Origin: Candidatus Poribacteria bacterium
GTDB lineage: Bacteria > Poribacteria > WGA-4E > WGA-3G
Direction of reading: 5' to 3'
NCBI GenBank assembly: GCA_028818705.1
Contig: JAPPNJ010000039.1
Span: forward strand, 1 to 41,468
Length of the DNA: 41,468 nt
Position numbers and translations under genes: made by a program. Positions within the stretch are counted from its first letter, which is position 1; every line of letters starts with the position of its first letter. Shown piece after piece: positions 1-8,670 of the stretch. Under the pieces are notes generated by a model, which saw nothing but the letters and a program-made list of their open reading frames with translations, did no database searches and was not told the DNA's origin.

Positions 1-284
1 AGGAGGAGTGGGTTTTCGGTATCACCGAATTTTGCGCCGAGTGTGGCTTCTAATTTCGCTAAATTCTCGTCAATCTGTTCGTCAAGTCCAGCGGGGTACC
101 GTTTGTCATTTTCGTAGTATAATTTACAAACCTCAGTGGAGATAGTGAAGCCGGGTGGGACAGGTATACCGAGATTGCTCATCTCTGCGAGATTTGCCCC
201 TTTTCCGCCGAGGAGGGTCCGCATTGTAGCGTCGCCCTCGCTTTCACTGCCTCCAAAGAAGTAGACATACTTTGGTTGTGGCAT
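1..284 (-). CDS. ppdK: Pyruvate, phosphate dikinase, N-terminal fragment (cut by window edge)
   Basis: Pyruvate phosphate dikinase interconverts pyruvate, ATP and phosphate with phosphoenolpyruvate, AMP and pyrophosphate in the cytoplasm. Only the first 94 codons lie in the window. The protein starts [12 protein letters not shown] and continues with [12 protein letters not shown] and [12 protein letters not shown], the diagnostic start of the PPDK/PEP-synthase ATP-grasp nucleotide-binding domain. The PVPPGFTI stretch and the following residues favour PPDK over PEP synthase. The ATG at 282-284 follows a strong AGGAGG ribosome-binding site with 6-nt spacing. The gene lies about 200 bp downstream of pafA on the same strand. 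A structured repeat fills that gap, so cotranscription with the proteasome operon is uncertain. Confidence 0.85.
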   Translation of the reverse strand, partial: MPQPKYVYFFGGSESEGDATMRTLLGGKGANLAEMSNLGIPVPPGFTISTEVCKLYYENDKRYPAGLDEQIDENLAKLEATLGAKFGDTENPLL

Positions 285-309
285 CAAAAGCCTCCTGTTA
301 TTGGTTGTT

Positions 310-486
310 AGTTGTCAGTTACCGGTTAAGAGACCCTCTGTAACAATTTATCACTTCTTGAAGGCATCCAAATTGGGGAAGATTGTTACAAAAAACACCT
401 CTTAACTTTAACCATCAACTCGTGCCTTAACAATTTTATCAACGTGCGAGTTGATGGTTAAAACTGATAACTGATGACCGACAACT
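310..486. repeat. MITE-like palindromic element between pafA and ppdK
   Basis: The ends are imperfect inverted repeats starting AGTTGTC (310-316) and ending GACAACT (480-486). Inside are nested perfect inverted repeats: GTTAAGAG 325-332 with 399-406, TGTAACAAT 339-347 with 382-390, and a 16-bp pair at 407-422 with 447-462 (TTTAACCATCAACTCG). As RNA the element would fold into two stem-loops in the pafA-ppdK interval. It encodes no protein. A similar end occurs at 10756-10773. It could be a non-autonomous mobile element, a processing site or a weak terminator. No target-site duplication is obvious. Confidence 0.6.
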
Positions 487-488
487 AT

Positions 489-1847
489 TTAGATTGAATA
501 AATAGTACGACTTGCTTCATCAAATTCGGGTTTAAACGGATCTGTCGAGAGATAAAGAATTTGGTACGGCTCATAAAGTTGAATATAACTCCAATTAACA
601 CCACACAAAACCTTTCCTTCATTTACTTTCTTGATGAATTTTCCTCGGAACTTGGCTCGCGTGCGCTCAGGCGGGAAATGTTCGGCGTGCCGAATTTGTT
701 CATTCGTGACAATCCGTTCAATCTCATCACGATTTTCGAGGGTATAGTAGAGACTCTCCTCCTGGCGCACATTATGGTATTTTAAATCTAAGTGTTTCAC
801 CTGCGGTGCATCCCAGTCAAACCCGCGTCTTGTGAGATACGCCTGTAGCCATTTCCACTTAATTACCCAATCCAATTCGCGGTCCAACTGCATTGGATCA
901 CTTTCCAAGCAAGTGAGGACGTATTCCCAGCGTGCCATAATTTGCGCTGTAGTTGAATTAGACTCGGCTTGCTCAAGGTATCGTTTTGCACACTCCAAGT
1001 ATTGCCATTGCAGTTGAACTGCGGAGAGCCGTTTTCCGTTTTGAAGTTCAATCAGGTGTTTACATGTAATATCATCAGAAATATCACGTATGGCTTTGAC
1101 GGGATTTCGGAGTGCAAAGCGTTGTTCAATGAAATTATCTTCAATCATACGGAGAATGATACCGGTTGTTCCGACTTTCAAGAAAGTGGAAAATTCGGAC
1201 ATATTGGAATCTCCGACGATGACATGTAAGCGCCTATACTTCTCTCGGTCAGCATGCGGTTCATCGCGCGTATTGATAATCCCGCGTGCGGTTGTTGTTC
1301 CGATGGAAATTTCTTCTCGGATGTGTTCAGCACGTTGTGAGATGGCGTAATAGCCACGATGTTTAGGCTTGATTTTTCCTGCGCCTGCGAAGACCTGTCT
1401 CGTTACAAAGAATGGAATTAACTGCGCTGCCAATTGACGGAAATCGACATGGCGCTCCATCAAATAGTTTTCGTGGCATCCATAAGTATTCCCCGGTGTA
1501 TCTAAATTGTTCTTAAAAATAGAGATTTTTCCATAGAATCCATCGTTGCGCATGCGCCGTTCTGCTGTTCCTGCGAGACGCGTGATAATGCGTTCACCCG
1601 CCTTATCATGAGCAACAAGTTCAGCGACATCGTCACATTCTGGGGTGGCATATTCTGGATGGCATCCTATGTCTTGATAAAATCTCGCACCGTTTTCAAG
1701 AAAGACATCAGGGTACATTCTCCCGGCAACGATTTCGCGGAAGAGGTACATCACGACGTTCTGGACAGTGAGTGTTTTTCTACGCGGAACATCAGGCGTC
1801 CAGATGATTCCGAATTCAGTTTCCAGTCCGTAAATTCTACGATTCAT
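489..1847 (-). CDS. pafA: Pup--protein ligase PafA
   Basis: PafA joins the C-terminal glutamate of activated Pup to substrate lysines using ATP, marking proteins for the proteasome. At 452 residues it has, as I recall, the same length as the Mycobacterium tuberculosis enzyme. It belongs to the carboxylate-amine ligase fold related to glutamine synthetase. Visible signatures are the N-terminal RRIYGLETEFG with E9, YQDIGCHPEYATPEC with the expected catalytic Asp59, the KNN and SYGCHENYL-like segment (TYGCHENYL), SQRAEHI, and the long INTRDEPHAD...RRLHVIVGDSNMSE block. It is distinguished from the paralogue Dop by lacking the Dop loop between the N-terminus and the catalytic Asp. It is the last gene of the mpa-dop-pup-prcB-prcA-pafA operon, 78 bp after prcA. 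The ATG has an AAGGGG ribosome-binding site. Confidence 0.96.
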   Translation of the reverse strand: MNRRIYGLETEFGIIWTPDVPRRKTLTVQNVVMYLFREIVAGRMYPDVFLENGARFYQDIGCHPEYATPECDDVAELVAHDKAGERIITRLAGTAERRMRNDGFYGKISIFKNNLDTPGNTYGCHENYLMERHVDFRQLAAQLIPFFVTRQVFAGAGKIKPKHRGYYAISQRAEHIREEISIGTTTARGIINTRDEPHADREKYRRLHVIVGDSNMSEFSTFLKVGTTGIILRMIEDNFIEQRFALRNPVKAIRDISDDITCKHLIELQNGKRLSAVQLQWQYLECAKRYLEQAESNSTTAQIMARWEYVLTCLESDPMQLDRELDWVIKWKWLQAYLTRRGFDWDAPQVKHLDLKYHNVRQEESLYYTLENRDEIERIVTNEQIRHAEHFPPERTRAKFRGKFIKKVNEGKVLCGVNWSYIQLYEPYQILYLSTDPFKPEFDEASRTIYSI

Positions 1848-1925
1848 CAGTTACCCCTTAACAAGCATTTTTCGTTACGAGAGCCTGTATTTGTAAACAA
1901 ACAGTGTAATGTCAGACACTTAAAA

Positions 1926-2648
1926 TCACGATAAAAGGTCTGTAACCTCTTCAGTGGAGAGTCGTCGGAACTTACGACGCCCAGCGGACTGTTCCAGACA
2001 CGCTACCTCTATTGTTTGCGGAGTGACTTCATAATCATCAGTATCCGTATCCGCTTCAACAGTCTGAAAGGTCTCTGTTACAAGTCGGAGTGCCGCTGGC
2101 ATCTCTAATCCATCAGTGTAGTTCTGTTCAAGAATTTCTGTTATTGCCTCAGTGCGTCCACCGATAACGGCATACTTTTCTTCTTCTGAATAGATACCGT
2201 CGAACGCAATATGATAAATTTGGTTATTTTGTTGCCCGGATGCCGTTTGTGCCCCTGTCATACTAACTTCGCAGACAAGAAGTTCAATCTCCAGAGGCTT
2301 GGAATCCCATGCTTGCGCGACTGCTCCCATGTGTTGTGAGTAGAGGTTAGTCAACCACTTTGCTGTGACATCCTCTCGGTAGTAGCGAAAGCCTTTGATC
2401 TCAGATTCTCGGATACCAGCGACGCGTAAGGCTTCATATTCAGCAATCCTACCCGCTGCTGCAAGGGCAATTCGGTCGTAAATTTCAGAGATTTTATAGA
2501 TAGTTTTGCGTGGGTTTTCAGCGACCATCAGGAGTCCATCTTGGTATTCTAAGACGACAACCTCCTTCGCCTGCGCAATGCCGCGACGGACGAAATCCTC
2601 TTTATCCTGACGAATTTGTTCCGGTGAAACATAATAGGGTGTGGACAT
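1926..2648 (-). CDS. prcA: Proteasome alpha subunit PrcA
   Basis: PrcA forms the outer rings of the bacterial 20S proteasome, which gate entry and dock the Mpa ATPase. The 240-residue protein begins MSTPYYVSPEQIRQDKEDF, the alpha-type N-terminal gating and H0 helix region. It continues with RRGIAQAKEVV, VAENPRKTIYKISEIYDRIALAAAG (the YDR segment of alpha subunits) and FRYYREDVTA. There is no N-terminal catalytic Thr, as expected for an inactive alpha subunit. The acidic segment near residues 196-206 (EADTDTDDYE) is a loop. The ATG at 2646-2648 has no strong Shine-Dalgarno sequence; the 84-bp gap after prcB suggests translation of the same transcript. It lies directly upstream of pafA. Confidence 0.95.
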   Translation of the reverse strand: MSTPYYVSPEQIRQDKEDFVRRGIAQAKEVVVLEYQDGLLMVAENPRKTIYKISEIYDRIALAAAGRIAEYEALRVAGIRESEIKGFRYYREDVTAKWLTNLYSQHMGAVAQAWDSKPLEIELLVCEVSMTGAQTASGQQNNQIYHIAFDGIYSEEEKYAVIGGRTEAITEILEQNYTDGLEMPAALRLVTETFQTVEADTDTDDYEVTPQTIEVACLEQSAGRRKFRRLSTEEVTDLLS

Positions 2649-2732
2649 ATCTGTGTTTTTGTTGGTATTCCAAGGCGTAGGAAGGAGGTAGCGATGTTGG
2701 TTAACTTACCTACAGGAACGTTGAATTCAAGA

Positions 2733-3527
2733 CTATAGGCGTGATATTAACTCCTGATATAGTTCTTCCACGGTCGCCTCAGGAACGTCGGAGACCCCTT
2801 CTTCAGTAATGGTGTAAAGCGTTGGGAAGATTTTTCGGATGAGATCAGGACCACCCGTTGCAATATCTTCATCAGCGGCATCCCAGAGTGCTTCTGCGAC
2901 GATTTCGAGTGCTTCCTGACGGGTGATCTCTGGATTATACCGTTTCTTAAGGGTTGCGCGAGCGTCTTTACCGCCGGACCCGATCGCATAATAGTCGTCT
3001 TCTTCATAGCGACCACCTACCGCATCATATTTGAAAATCCGGCCGCGTTGTCGCTTGAGATCATAACCGGCAAAGAGCGGCAAGACGATTAATCCCTGCA
3101 TGGCAAGTCCAAGATTTGAACGTACCAAGTGAGAGAGGAAGTTTGCCTGCCCTTCCAAGCTGAGGCTCATCCCCTCAGTTTTTTCATAAAATTCGACTTC
3201 AACTTGGAAGAGTTTAGCCATCTCGATGCAGGGGCCAGCGGCTCCAGCGACAGCGATTGCGGCGTGCCGATCAACCGGATAAACTTTCTGAATTCGTCGT
3301 TCGCCGACCTGATAACCTTCTGTAGCCTGCCGATCTCCAGCCATGACAACACCAGCATCGTAGACAACAGCGAGGACGGTAGTTCCCTCATAATGCCGGA
3401 ATGATGGCTCTGCTGCAGGAGAATTTGGGACAGCATCAGATGAATTAAGCGCCGCTAACAACTCAGGGTGGCGACGCTTAATAATTTGAAAGAAGTTGGA
3501 GGTGCCGTAATCATTGAGGTCGAGCAC
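2733..3527 (-). CDS. prcB: Proteasome beta subunit PrcB
   Basis: PrcB is the catalytic subunit of the 20S proteasome. The 264-residue precursor has a propeptide of about 48 residues ending at HYEG, where autocleavage would expose Thr49 as the N-terminal nucleophile (TTVLAVVYDAGVVMAGDRQAT). Counted from that Thr, Asp17 and Lys33 are in the canonical positions, so the active site appears intact. SGGKDARATLKK and a C-terminal LYQELISRL also fit the family. Translation probably starts at GTG (3525-3527), only 2 nt after the pup stop codon, with the GGGGAGG ribosome-binding site embedded in the last pup codons. This implies tight pup-prcB coupling. Confidence 0.96.
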   Translation of the reverse strand: MLDLNDYGTSNFFQIIKRRHPELLAALNSSDAVPNSPAAEPSFRHYEGTTVLAVVYDAGVVMAGDRQATEGYQVGERRIQKVYPVDRHAAIAVAGAAGPCIEMAKLFQVEVEFYEKTEGMSLSLEGQANFLSHLVRSNLGLAMQGLIVLPLFAGYDLKRQRGRIFKYDAVGGRYEEDDYYAIGSGGKDARATLKKRYNPEITRQEALEIVAEALWDAADEDIATGGPDLIRKIFPTLYTITEEGVSDVPEATVEELYQELISRL

Positions 3528-3529
3528 TC

Positions 3530-3727
3530 CTACTGCCCTCCCCGCTGAATATAGTTCTCGACGAATTCCTGTGAATCTTCTTCCAAGATTTCATCGATCT
3601 CGTCAAGAAGTGCATCTAAGTCCTCGACAAATTCTTCGTCGACTTCACCGTGCTCAACGTTCGGTTGGATGTCTTCGGTCTCATCGACAGAGCGATCAAG
3701 GTGTTCCTGTTGTTTTTCAGTTGACAT
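3530..3727 (-). CDS. pup: Prokaryotic ubiquitin-like protein Pup
   Basis: Pup is the small disordered tag that PafA attaches to proteins destined for the proteasome. I place the start at the ATG at 3725-3727, preceded by AGGAG, giving 65 residues. An in-frame upstream ATG at 3781 would add 18 residues that contain this ribosome-binding site and is unlikely. The C-terminal half holds the Mpa-binding segment DALLDEIDEILEEDSQEFV and the tail ends QRGGQ. Because it ends in Gln rather than Glu, Dop deamidation is needed before ligation, as in mycobacteria. The protein is strongly acidic and has a single Lys (K5). It sits between dop (61 bp upstream) and prcB (2 bp downstream). Confidence 0.95.
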   Translation of the reverse strand: MSTEKQQEHLDRSVDETEDIQPNVEHGEVDEEFVEDLDALLDEIDEILEEDSQEFVENYIQRGGQ

Positions 3728-3787
3728 TGTTTTCTCCTGATAAAGCGAGATAGGGTTAAGGTACGAGTCCACGCCCCACAACGCAGG

Positions 3788-5305
3788 TTAATACGGTTTT
3801 GAAGCTTCGCCTCGGATTTCTTTAACGAGCTCCTCTGCAGTACAGTTATTCAGTAGTTCGCCAACGATCTGTTGTGTACCGAAGTGGGGACGATCCATCA
3901 TAATTTTGTCAAGTCCCCCCGATTTACTTATAAAAATCATTGAGTTCCAACTTGCGCTATAAATGTGCTTCGGAAACTTTCGCAAACAGGTCCCACGAAA
4001 ATACGCGCGCGTATCTACAGGTGGATAATGCATTGCATGCACGATTTCTTCATGACTCAGTAGACGCTTAACATGCCCATTTTTCAGCAGTCTAATGTAA
4101 AGTCCTTTGTCTGGACGAATATCATGGTACTGCAAGTCGAGCATTCGGACATGTGCGTCGTCCCATTGATATCCGTGTCGCTTCCGGTAAGCATCTAATA
4201 ATTTCTTTTTGATAATCCAGTCGAGATGTTGGCTCAGCCGCCTTGGATCAATTTCTAAGTTGTCGAGTACATATTGCCATTTCTCAAGGACATCTTCGAC
4301 TACCGGTGTCCGTTCTTCAGGTGTGAGGTATTGCTTTGCGAGTTCAAGATAGGCGCGTTGCACCTCTATCGGCGTCCACTGCTCCCCGTTTTCGAGTTCT
4401 ATCGGACTTTTGCAAGACAGATCGCGCGAGATATACTTTATAGCGGCGACCGGTTCCTTCAAACTAAACTGATCTCCGACAACACCCTTCTCGATTAACT
4501 GAAGCACGATGCCAGTAATGCCAGCTTTGAGATAGATGCTGAATTCAGACATGTTAGAATCACCGACGATGACGTGCAAGCGTCGATAGATTTTATCATC
4601 AGCATGTGGTTCGTCGCGCGTGTTAATCAAGGGGCGATTCACCATAGTACTCAACCCGACCTCTTGCTCAAAGAAATCGGCACGCTGAGAAATTTGATAA
4701 TCTGCGGCATCAGTTGCGTTTTCTGACCCGACTTTGCCGCTTCCGGTGATAATAATCCGGGTAACAAGAAATGGAATTAACCCGTCAACGATAGTCTCAA
4801 ACGGTACCTTTCGGGACATGAGGTAGTTTTCATGCGCGCCGTAACTATGTCCTTTGTAATCGGTATTGTTTTTATATATGATAACCTCTTGGTTATCCAG
4901 TAGCAAACGTTCAGCGGCGACCCTACTGACCTCTAATATTAATTCTCCTGCCTTCTCATACAGGAGCAGATCGCGTGGATTGGTGCATTCCGGCGTGCAA
5001 TACTCAGGATGGGCGTGATCTACATAATAACGTCCGCCGTTTATCAAGATGTCATTGACTGTACTACTCGTGTCAGCCTCTGTGACAGCAGTTTCCATTT
5101 CCACCTGAAATCCGCGCGCGTCCATCAACGGGGTCTCTTGTTCATAATCCCACGTGACAGAAGTCGCGATGCTCGGTAGATCGCCTCTGCAGCTTTTATA
5201 AGCGTTGACGACCAGCGTCGAAGCAGCGACCGGATCTTGTTCACGTGCATTTTTGACTGAGATACCGTACTCAGTCTCTGTTCCCATTATTATAGGTATT
5301 TCCAT
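3788..5305 (-). CDS. dop: Pup deamidase/depupylase Dop
   Basis: Dop deamidates the C-terminal Gln of Pup to Glu and also removes Pup from tagged proteins. The 505-residue length fits the family. It starts MEIPIIMGTETEYGISV, with the nucleotide-binding GTETEYGI block. An extended segment around residues 40-75 (including TWDYEQETPLMDARGF) marks Dop rather than PafA and corresponds to the Dop loop. The catalytic Asp96 is in YYVDHAHPEYCTPEC. KNNTDYKGHSYGAHENYLMSR, SQRADFFEQEVG and NTRDEPHADDKIYRRLHVI follow. It is about 50 bp downstream of mpa and 60 bp upstream of pup. The start ATG has an AGGGA-type ribosome-binding site. Confidence 0.96.
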   Translation of the reverse strand: MEIPIIMGTETEYGISVKNAREQDPVAASTLVVNAYKSCRGDLPSIATSVTWDYEQETPLMDARGFQVEMETAVTEADTSSTVNDILINGGRYYVDHAHPEYCTPECTNPRDLLLYEKAGELILEVSRVAAERLLLDNQEVIIYKNNTDYKGHSYGAHENYLMSRKVPFETIVDGLIPFLVTRIIITGSGKVGSENATDAADYQISQRADFFEQEVGLSTMVNRPLINTRDEPHADDKIYRRLHVIVGDSNMSEFSIYLKAGITGIVLQLIEKGVVGDQFSLKEPVAAIKYISRDLSCKSPIELENGEQWTPIEVQRAYLELAKQYLTPEERTPVVEDVLEKWQYVLDNLEIDPRRLSQHLDWIIKKKLLDAYRKRHGYQWDDAHVRMLDLQYHDIRPDKGLYIRLLKNGHVKRLLSHEEIVHAMHYPPVDTRAYFRGTCLRKFPKHIYSASWNSMIFISKSGGLDKIMMDRPHFGTQQIVGELLNNCTAEELVKEIRGEASKPY

Positions 5306-5354
5306 TTTTCCCTACAAAGCTAAAAACCGAGCGGAAATTTCACATTTAAAACCG

Positions 5355-7139
5355 TTAAAGGAAAGTGCCACCACGGGTCACACGAACACTCTGTTTTTTC
5401 TCCTGTGCAGGTTCATTAATCAAGGCACGGATGTTGACAATCTTCTCGCCTTTGCGTCCCGAAATTTTTGCCCAATCATCAGGATTCGTTGTGTTCGGGA
5501 GATCTTCGTTTTCGTGATATTCCTCTCGGATAGCTGCCTTAATGTCCTCAAGTTGCATACCCTTATCCACTCCATCGGAGCTGATAAACCGCTTGATAGC
5601 CGTTTTCTTGGCGCGTGAAACGATGTTCTCAATCATTGCACCACTGACGAAATCCTTGAAAAAGAGAGTTTCCCGTTCACCACGTGCGTAAGTTACTTCA
5701 ATGAACCGGTTCTCATCCGTAGTTGCGTACATATCATTTGCGGCTTCATCAATGAAGTGTTTCGCGATTGCCTCCGTATCGCCATCAAACTGTTGATAGA
5801 CGTTTTCGGCAAACGGCAAATCTGGTGTCAGATATATGCCGAAGATGTCCTTAGCACCCCCAAGGTGAGGTCGATCAATTTTAATTTTAATATCAAGTCT
5901 ACCGGGGCGTAGAACTGCCGGATCAAGTAGATCTTGACGATTGCTTGCTCCAATGACGATCACGTCCCGTAGATTCTCGACCCCATCAATTTCAGCGAGA
6001 AACTGTGGCACAAGCGTTGATTCCATATCCGATGAGATTCCCATACCCCTGGAGCGGAAGAGCGAATCCATTTCATCAAAGAAAATGATAACTGGAAAAC
6101 CTTCTCTGGACTTATCACGCGCCTTCTGGAAAATTTCCCGGATCTTACGTTCGGTTTCGCCGACGTACTTATTTAGGAGTTCAGGTCCCTTGATGTTAAT
6201 GAAATAACCGCGGACTTCCTCTCTACCGGTCTGTCTCCGGACGCGCTCAGCAATACTACTGGCGACAGCACGAGCTATCAAGGTTTTACCACAACCGGGG
6301 GGACCGTAAAGGAGAACCCCTTTCGGCGGTGAGAGGTTAAACTCTTGGTACTCCTTGGGATAGAGGTATGGCATTTCTATCGCATCGCGAATTGCCTCTA
6401 TCTGTGTATCAAGTCCACCGATATCAGTATAACCGATATCCGGTACCTCTTCGAGTAGCAGATCCTCAACTTCCCGTTTCGGAAGTTTTTCCATGAGCAT
6501 GCTCGTTGCATGGTTGAGGAGTACGTTATCTCCGGCTTTCAAAGACTCTTCTTTGAGAGATGCAGCGACCCTAACGACGCGTTCTTCATCGGTACGAAGG
6601 TTCACAATGGCGAGTTCATCCTCAATTCGCTCTTTAATCTTGACGACATCTCCGTGTCTTTCAGCGGCTTTAATACCGACGACATTCATACCACTATTAA
6701 CAATGACTTCTTGTCCGATCGAGAGATCTTGTTCCTTGAGCCCGGGGTCAAGATTGACGCGCCATTTTCTGCCACTGATATCGATATCGATGGTCCCGTC
6801 TTCATTCGCGCCGAGGAAAACCCCATAGTTATTCGGCGGTGCGCTAAGCTGGGCGACCTTTTCCTTGAGGATATGAAGTTTTTCTTTTGCCTCTTGCAGG
6901 GTACCGGTCAACTTCTTGTTACGACGGTGTGCTGTCATCAACTCACGTTGCATTTCATAGAGTCGACTTTCAAGGTCTTTGACATAGACTGCACGCTGCT
7001 GCTGCCGCATGCTTTCGAGCTCACCTTGAAGCATATCAATCGTCCCTTGGAGTGTGCGCATCTGCTGTTGATACCAGACGACATCAAATGTCTCTTGCTC
7101 CTCAAAGGCATCCTTGGAATTTCCTCTTTTGATAGCCAT
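5355..7139 (-). CDS. mpa: Proteasome-associated ATPase Mpa/ARC
   Basis: Mpa is the hexameric AAA ATPase that binds Pup, unfolds the tagged protein and feeds it into the 20S core. From the ATG at 7137-7139 the protein has 594 residues; an upstream in-frame GTG at 7154 would add five, and neither has a strong ribosome-binding site. Domains in order: an N-terminal coiled coil (about residues 25-95, Pup binding), OB-fold region (about 100-225, including ISGRKWRVNLDPGL), and the AAA module with Walker A GPPGCGKT, Walker B IIFFDEMD and the sensor GASNRQDLLDPAVLRPGRLD. The extreme C-terminus is GTFL, where actinobacterial Mpa has GQYL, the tail that docks into PrcA. It is the first gene of the operon. 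Confidence 0.95.
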   Translation of the reverse strand: MAIKRGNSKDAFEEQETFDVVWYQQQMRTLQGTIDMLQGELESMRQQQRAVYVKDLESRLYEMQRELMTAHRRNKKLTGTLQEAKEKLHILKEKVAQLSAPPNNYGVFLGANEDGTIDIDISGRKWRVNLDPGLKEQDLSIGQEVIVNSGMNVVGIKAAERHGDVVKIKERIEDELAIVNLRTDEERVVRVAASLKEESLKAGDNVLLNHATSMLMEKLPKREVEDLLLEEVPDIGYTDIGGLDTQIEAIRDAIEMPYLYPKEYQEFNLSPPKGVLLYGPPGCGKTLIARAVASSIAERVRRQTGREEVRGYFINIKGPELLNKYVGETERKIREIFQKARDKSREGFPVIIFFDEMDSLFRSRGMGISSDMESTLVPQFLAEIDGVENLRDVIVIGASNRQDLLDPAVLRPGRLDIKIKIDRPHLGGAKDIFGIYLTPDLPFAENVYQQFDGDTEAIAKHFIDEAANDMYATTDENRFIEVTYARGERETLFFKDFVSGAMIENIVSRAKKTAIKRFISSDGVDKGMQLEDIKAAIREEYHENEDLPNTTNPDDWAKISGRKGEKIVNIRALINEPAQEKKQSVRVTRGGTFL

Positions 7140-7260
7140 ACGTGAAGTTCTCACTTTCCGAAGCGATTTTTCGATCTCACTTGTAACGGTAAAGATCGGA
7201 TACGCGAATAACCAGACTTGATTGGGCTTGAGATTCTAACCCAACACTTTTATTTATTAG

Positions 7261-7290
7261 AGTATAGCACATCGAAAAAAATTGTGTCAA
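7261..7290 (-). promoter_or_regulatory. Sigma70-type promoter of the proteasome operon
   Basis: Read on the minus strand, this is a perfect -35 TTGACA (7285-7290), an 18-bp spacer and a -10 TATACT (7261-7266) preceded by TGTGC. It points at mpa with a leader of roughly 115 nt. The lolA-like promoter at 10707-10736 has the same hexamers, spacing and TGTGC extension. Confidence 0.8.
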
Positions 7291-7399
7291 GAAAAAGTTA
7301 TAACTTTCGTTCTACCAAGATTTTCATCTGATGCCCCTACCTTTCGTAGGGTAGACTTGCTTCGCAGTGAGAATCTGCGTCCGAAGATGCACAACCTAA

Positions 7400-7452
7400 C
7401 AAATCAGAATCAACGGTATGAAGCCCATGAAGGCTTCACCGGGTATGAATGC
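7400..7452. repeat. Dispersed palindromic repeat in the recA-mpa interval
   Basis: This contains AATCAACGGTATGAAGCC and the hairpin TGAAGCC-CATGA-GGCTTCA. The same CAACGGTA(T) plus GAAGCC/GGCTTC signature recurs at 11464-11560 and 30719-30760. Apart from it and the mpa promoter, I see no gene in the interval 7155-7562. Confidence 0.6.
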
Positions 7453-7562
7453 CGTATTGCCTCGCAGTGAGAGTCCCCGTATGCTACAAAGAGCAATTTA
7501 GGTTATACAAGAATCCGGGCACAGAGGTTAGGGAAACAAATCAAACAGACCTATTTCAGACG

Positions 7563-8609
7563 CTAAAGGTCATCATCTTGTTCTGCGTTTTCGGGAATAG
7601 CGCCAGCCGTCGGTGCGGGTGCCAGACTCAATGCTTCCCGTATTTTCGCTTCAATTTCCGCCGCAATATCAGGATTATCTTCTAAGTACCTCTTAGCATT
7701 GGTTCTGCCTTGACCAATTCGCTCACTGTTGTAGGCGAACCAAGAACCGCTTTTCTGAATAAATTCTCGATCAACGGCAATATCCAAGAGATTTCCCTCT
7801 TTGGAGATACCCTTTCCGAAGGTAACGTCGTATTCTGCCTCTTTAAAAGGCGGTGCTACTTTATTTTTGACGACTTTAACCCGCACACCGCTCCCAAGGA
7901 TTTCAGTGCCATCTTTGATTTGGCTGCCGCGGCGGAGTTCCAACCGGACGGATGCGTGGAATTTAAGCGCGAGACCGCCAGGGGTGGTATCCGGGTTGCC
8001 GAACATGATGCCAATTTTTTGTCGAATCTGGTTGGTAAAGATAACACACGTCCGAGATTTATTGGTAACACCAGATAACTTTCGGAGTGCCTTTGACATC
8101 AAACGCGGTAACAAACCGACGTGTGCGTCACTCATCTCACCCTCAATTTCGGCTTGAGGTGTTAAAGCTGCCACAGAGTCGACGACGACGATGTCAATTG
8201 CGCCGCTGCGGATGAGGGTTTCGACAATTTCCAACGCTTGTTCTCCGGCATCAGGTTGTGCGATCAACAAGTTCTCCATGTTGACCCCAATACTACGAGC
8301 ATACGTCGTGTCCAGTGCATGCTCAACATCAATGAAGACAGCTGTACCACCTAATTTTTGTGCTTCAGCAACAATGTGAAGTGCCAAGGTGGTTTTTCCT
8401 GTCCCTTCATGTCCGAAAATTTCAACGATCCTGCCGCGCGGGACCCCACCAACACCAAGTGCGAGGTCAAGTGAGAGAGCACCTGTTGGAATTGCCTCAA
8501 CAGGCACAATTTCGTCGCCAGCCAAGCGCATAATGGCACCTTTACCGAACTCACGTTCTACTTGTGAGATTGCCTGATCAATGGCTTTCTGTTTTTGTTC
8601 GTCTTGCAT
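7563..8609 (-). CDS. recA: Recombinase RecA
   Basis: RecA forms filaments on single-stranded DNA, drives strand exchange and stimulates LexA-type self-cleavage. From the ATG at 8607-8609 it has 348 residues, the usual length; it follows an AAGGAG about 12 nt upstream. An upstream TTG (8645) would add 12 residues spanning that ribosome-binding site and is unlikely. Visible blocks are [74 protein letters not shown] and the acidic C-terminal tail EQDDDL. The P-loop reads GHEGTGKTT instead of the near-universal GPESSGKTT; the Lys and Thr are kept. It lies 61 bp downstream of thpR on the same strand. Confidence 0.96.
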   Translation of the reverse strand: MQDEQKQKAIDQAISQVEREFGKGAIMRLAGDEIVPVEAIPTGALSLDLALGVGGVPRGRIVEIFGHEGTGKTTLALHIVAEAQKLGGTAVFIDVEHALDTTYARSIGVNMENLLIAQPDAGEQALEIVETLIRSGAIDIVVVDSVAALTPQAEIEGEMSDAHVGLLPRLMSKALRKLSGVTNKSRTCVIFTNQIRQKIGIMFGNPDTTPGGLALKFHASVRLELRRGSQIKDGTEILGSGVRVKVVKNKVAPPFKEAEYDVTFGKGISKEGNLLDIAVDREFIQKSGSWFAYNSERIGQGRTNAKRYLEDNPDIAAEIEAKIREALSLAPAPTAGAIPENAEQDDDL

Positions 8610-8670
8610 GTTTTTACATTTCTCCTTCGTGGCATTTATTGCCAAAGATGGGTGCTTTTGTATTGTTAAA

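Noticed and set aside
3728..3781. 18-residue N-terminal extension of Pup
   Set aside because: It contains the ribosome-binding site of the internal ATG, and the 65-residue product from that ATG fits the Pup family length.
6510..7145. Long open frame on the plus strand opposite mpa
   Set aside because: It is antisense to the conserved coiled-coil and OB region of mpa; its translation has no recognisable motif.
8610..8670. LexA-type operator before recA
   Set aside because: No convincing SOS-box palindrome of either the gamma-proteobacterial or Gram-positive type was seen in the short gap.
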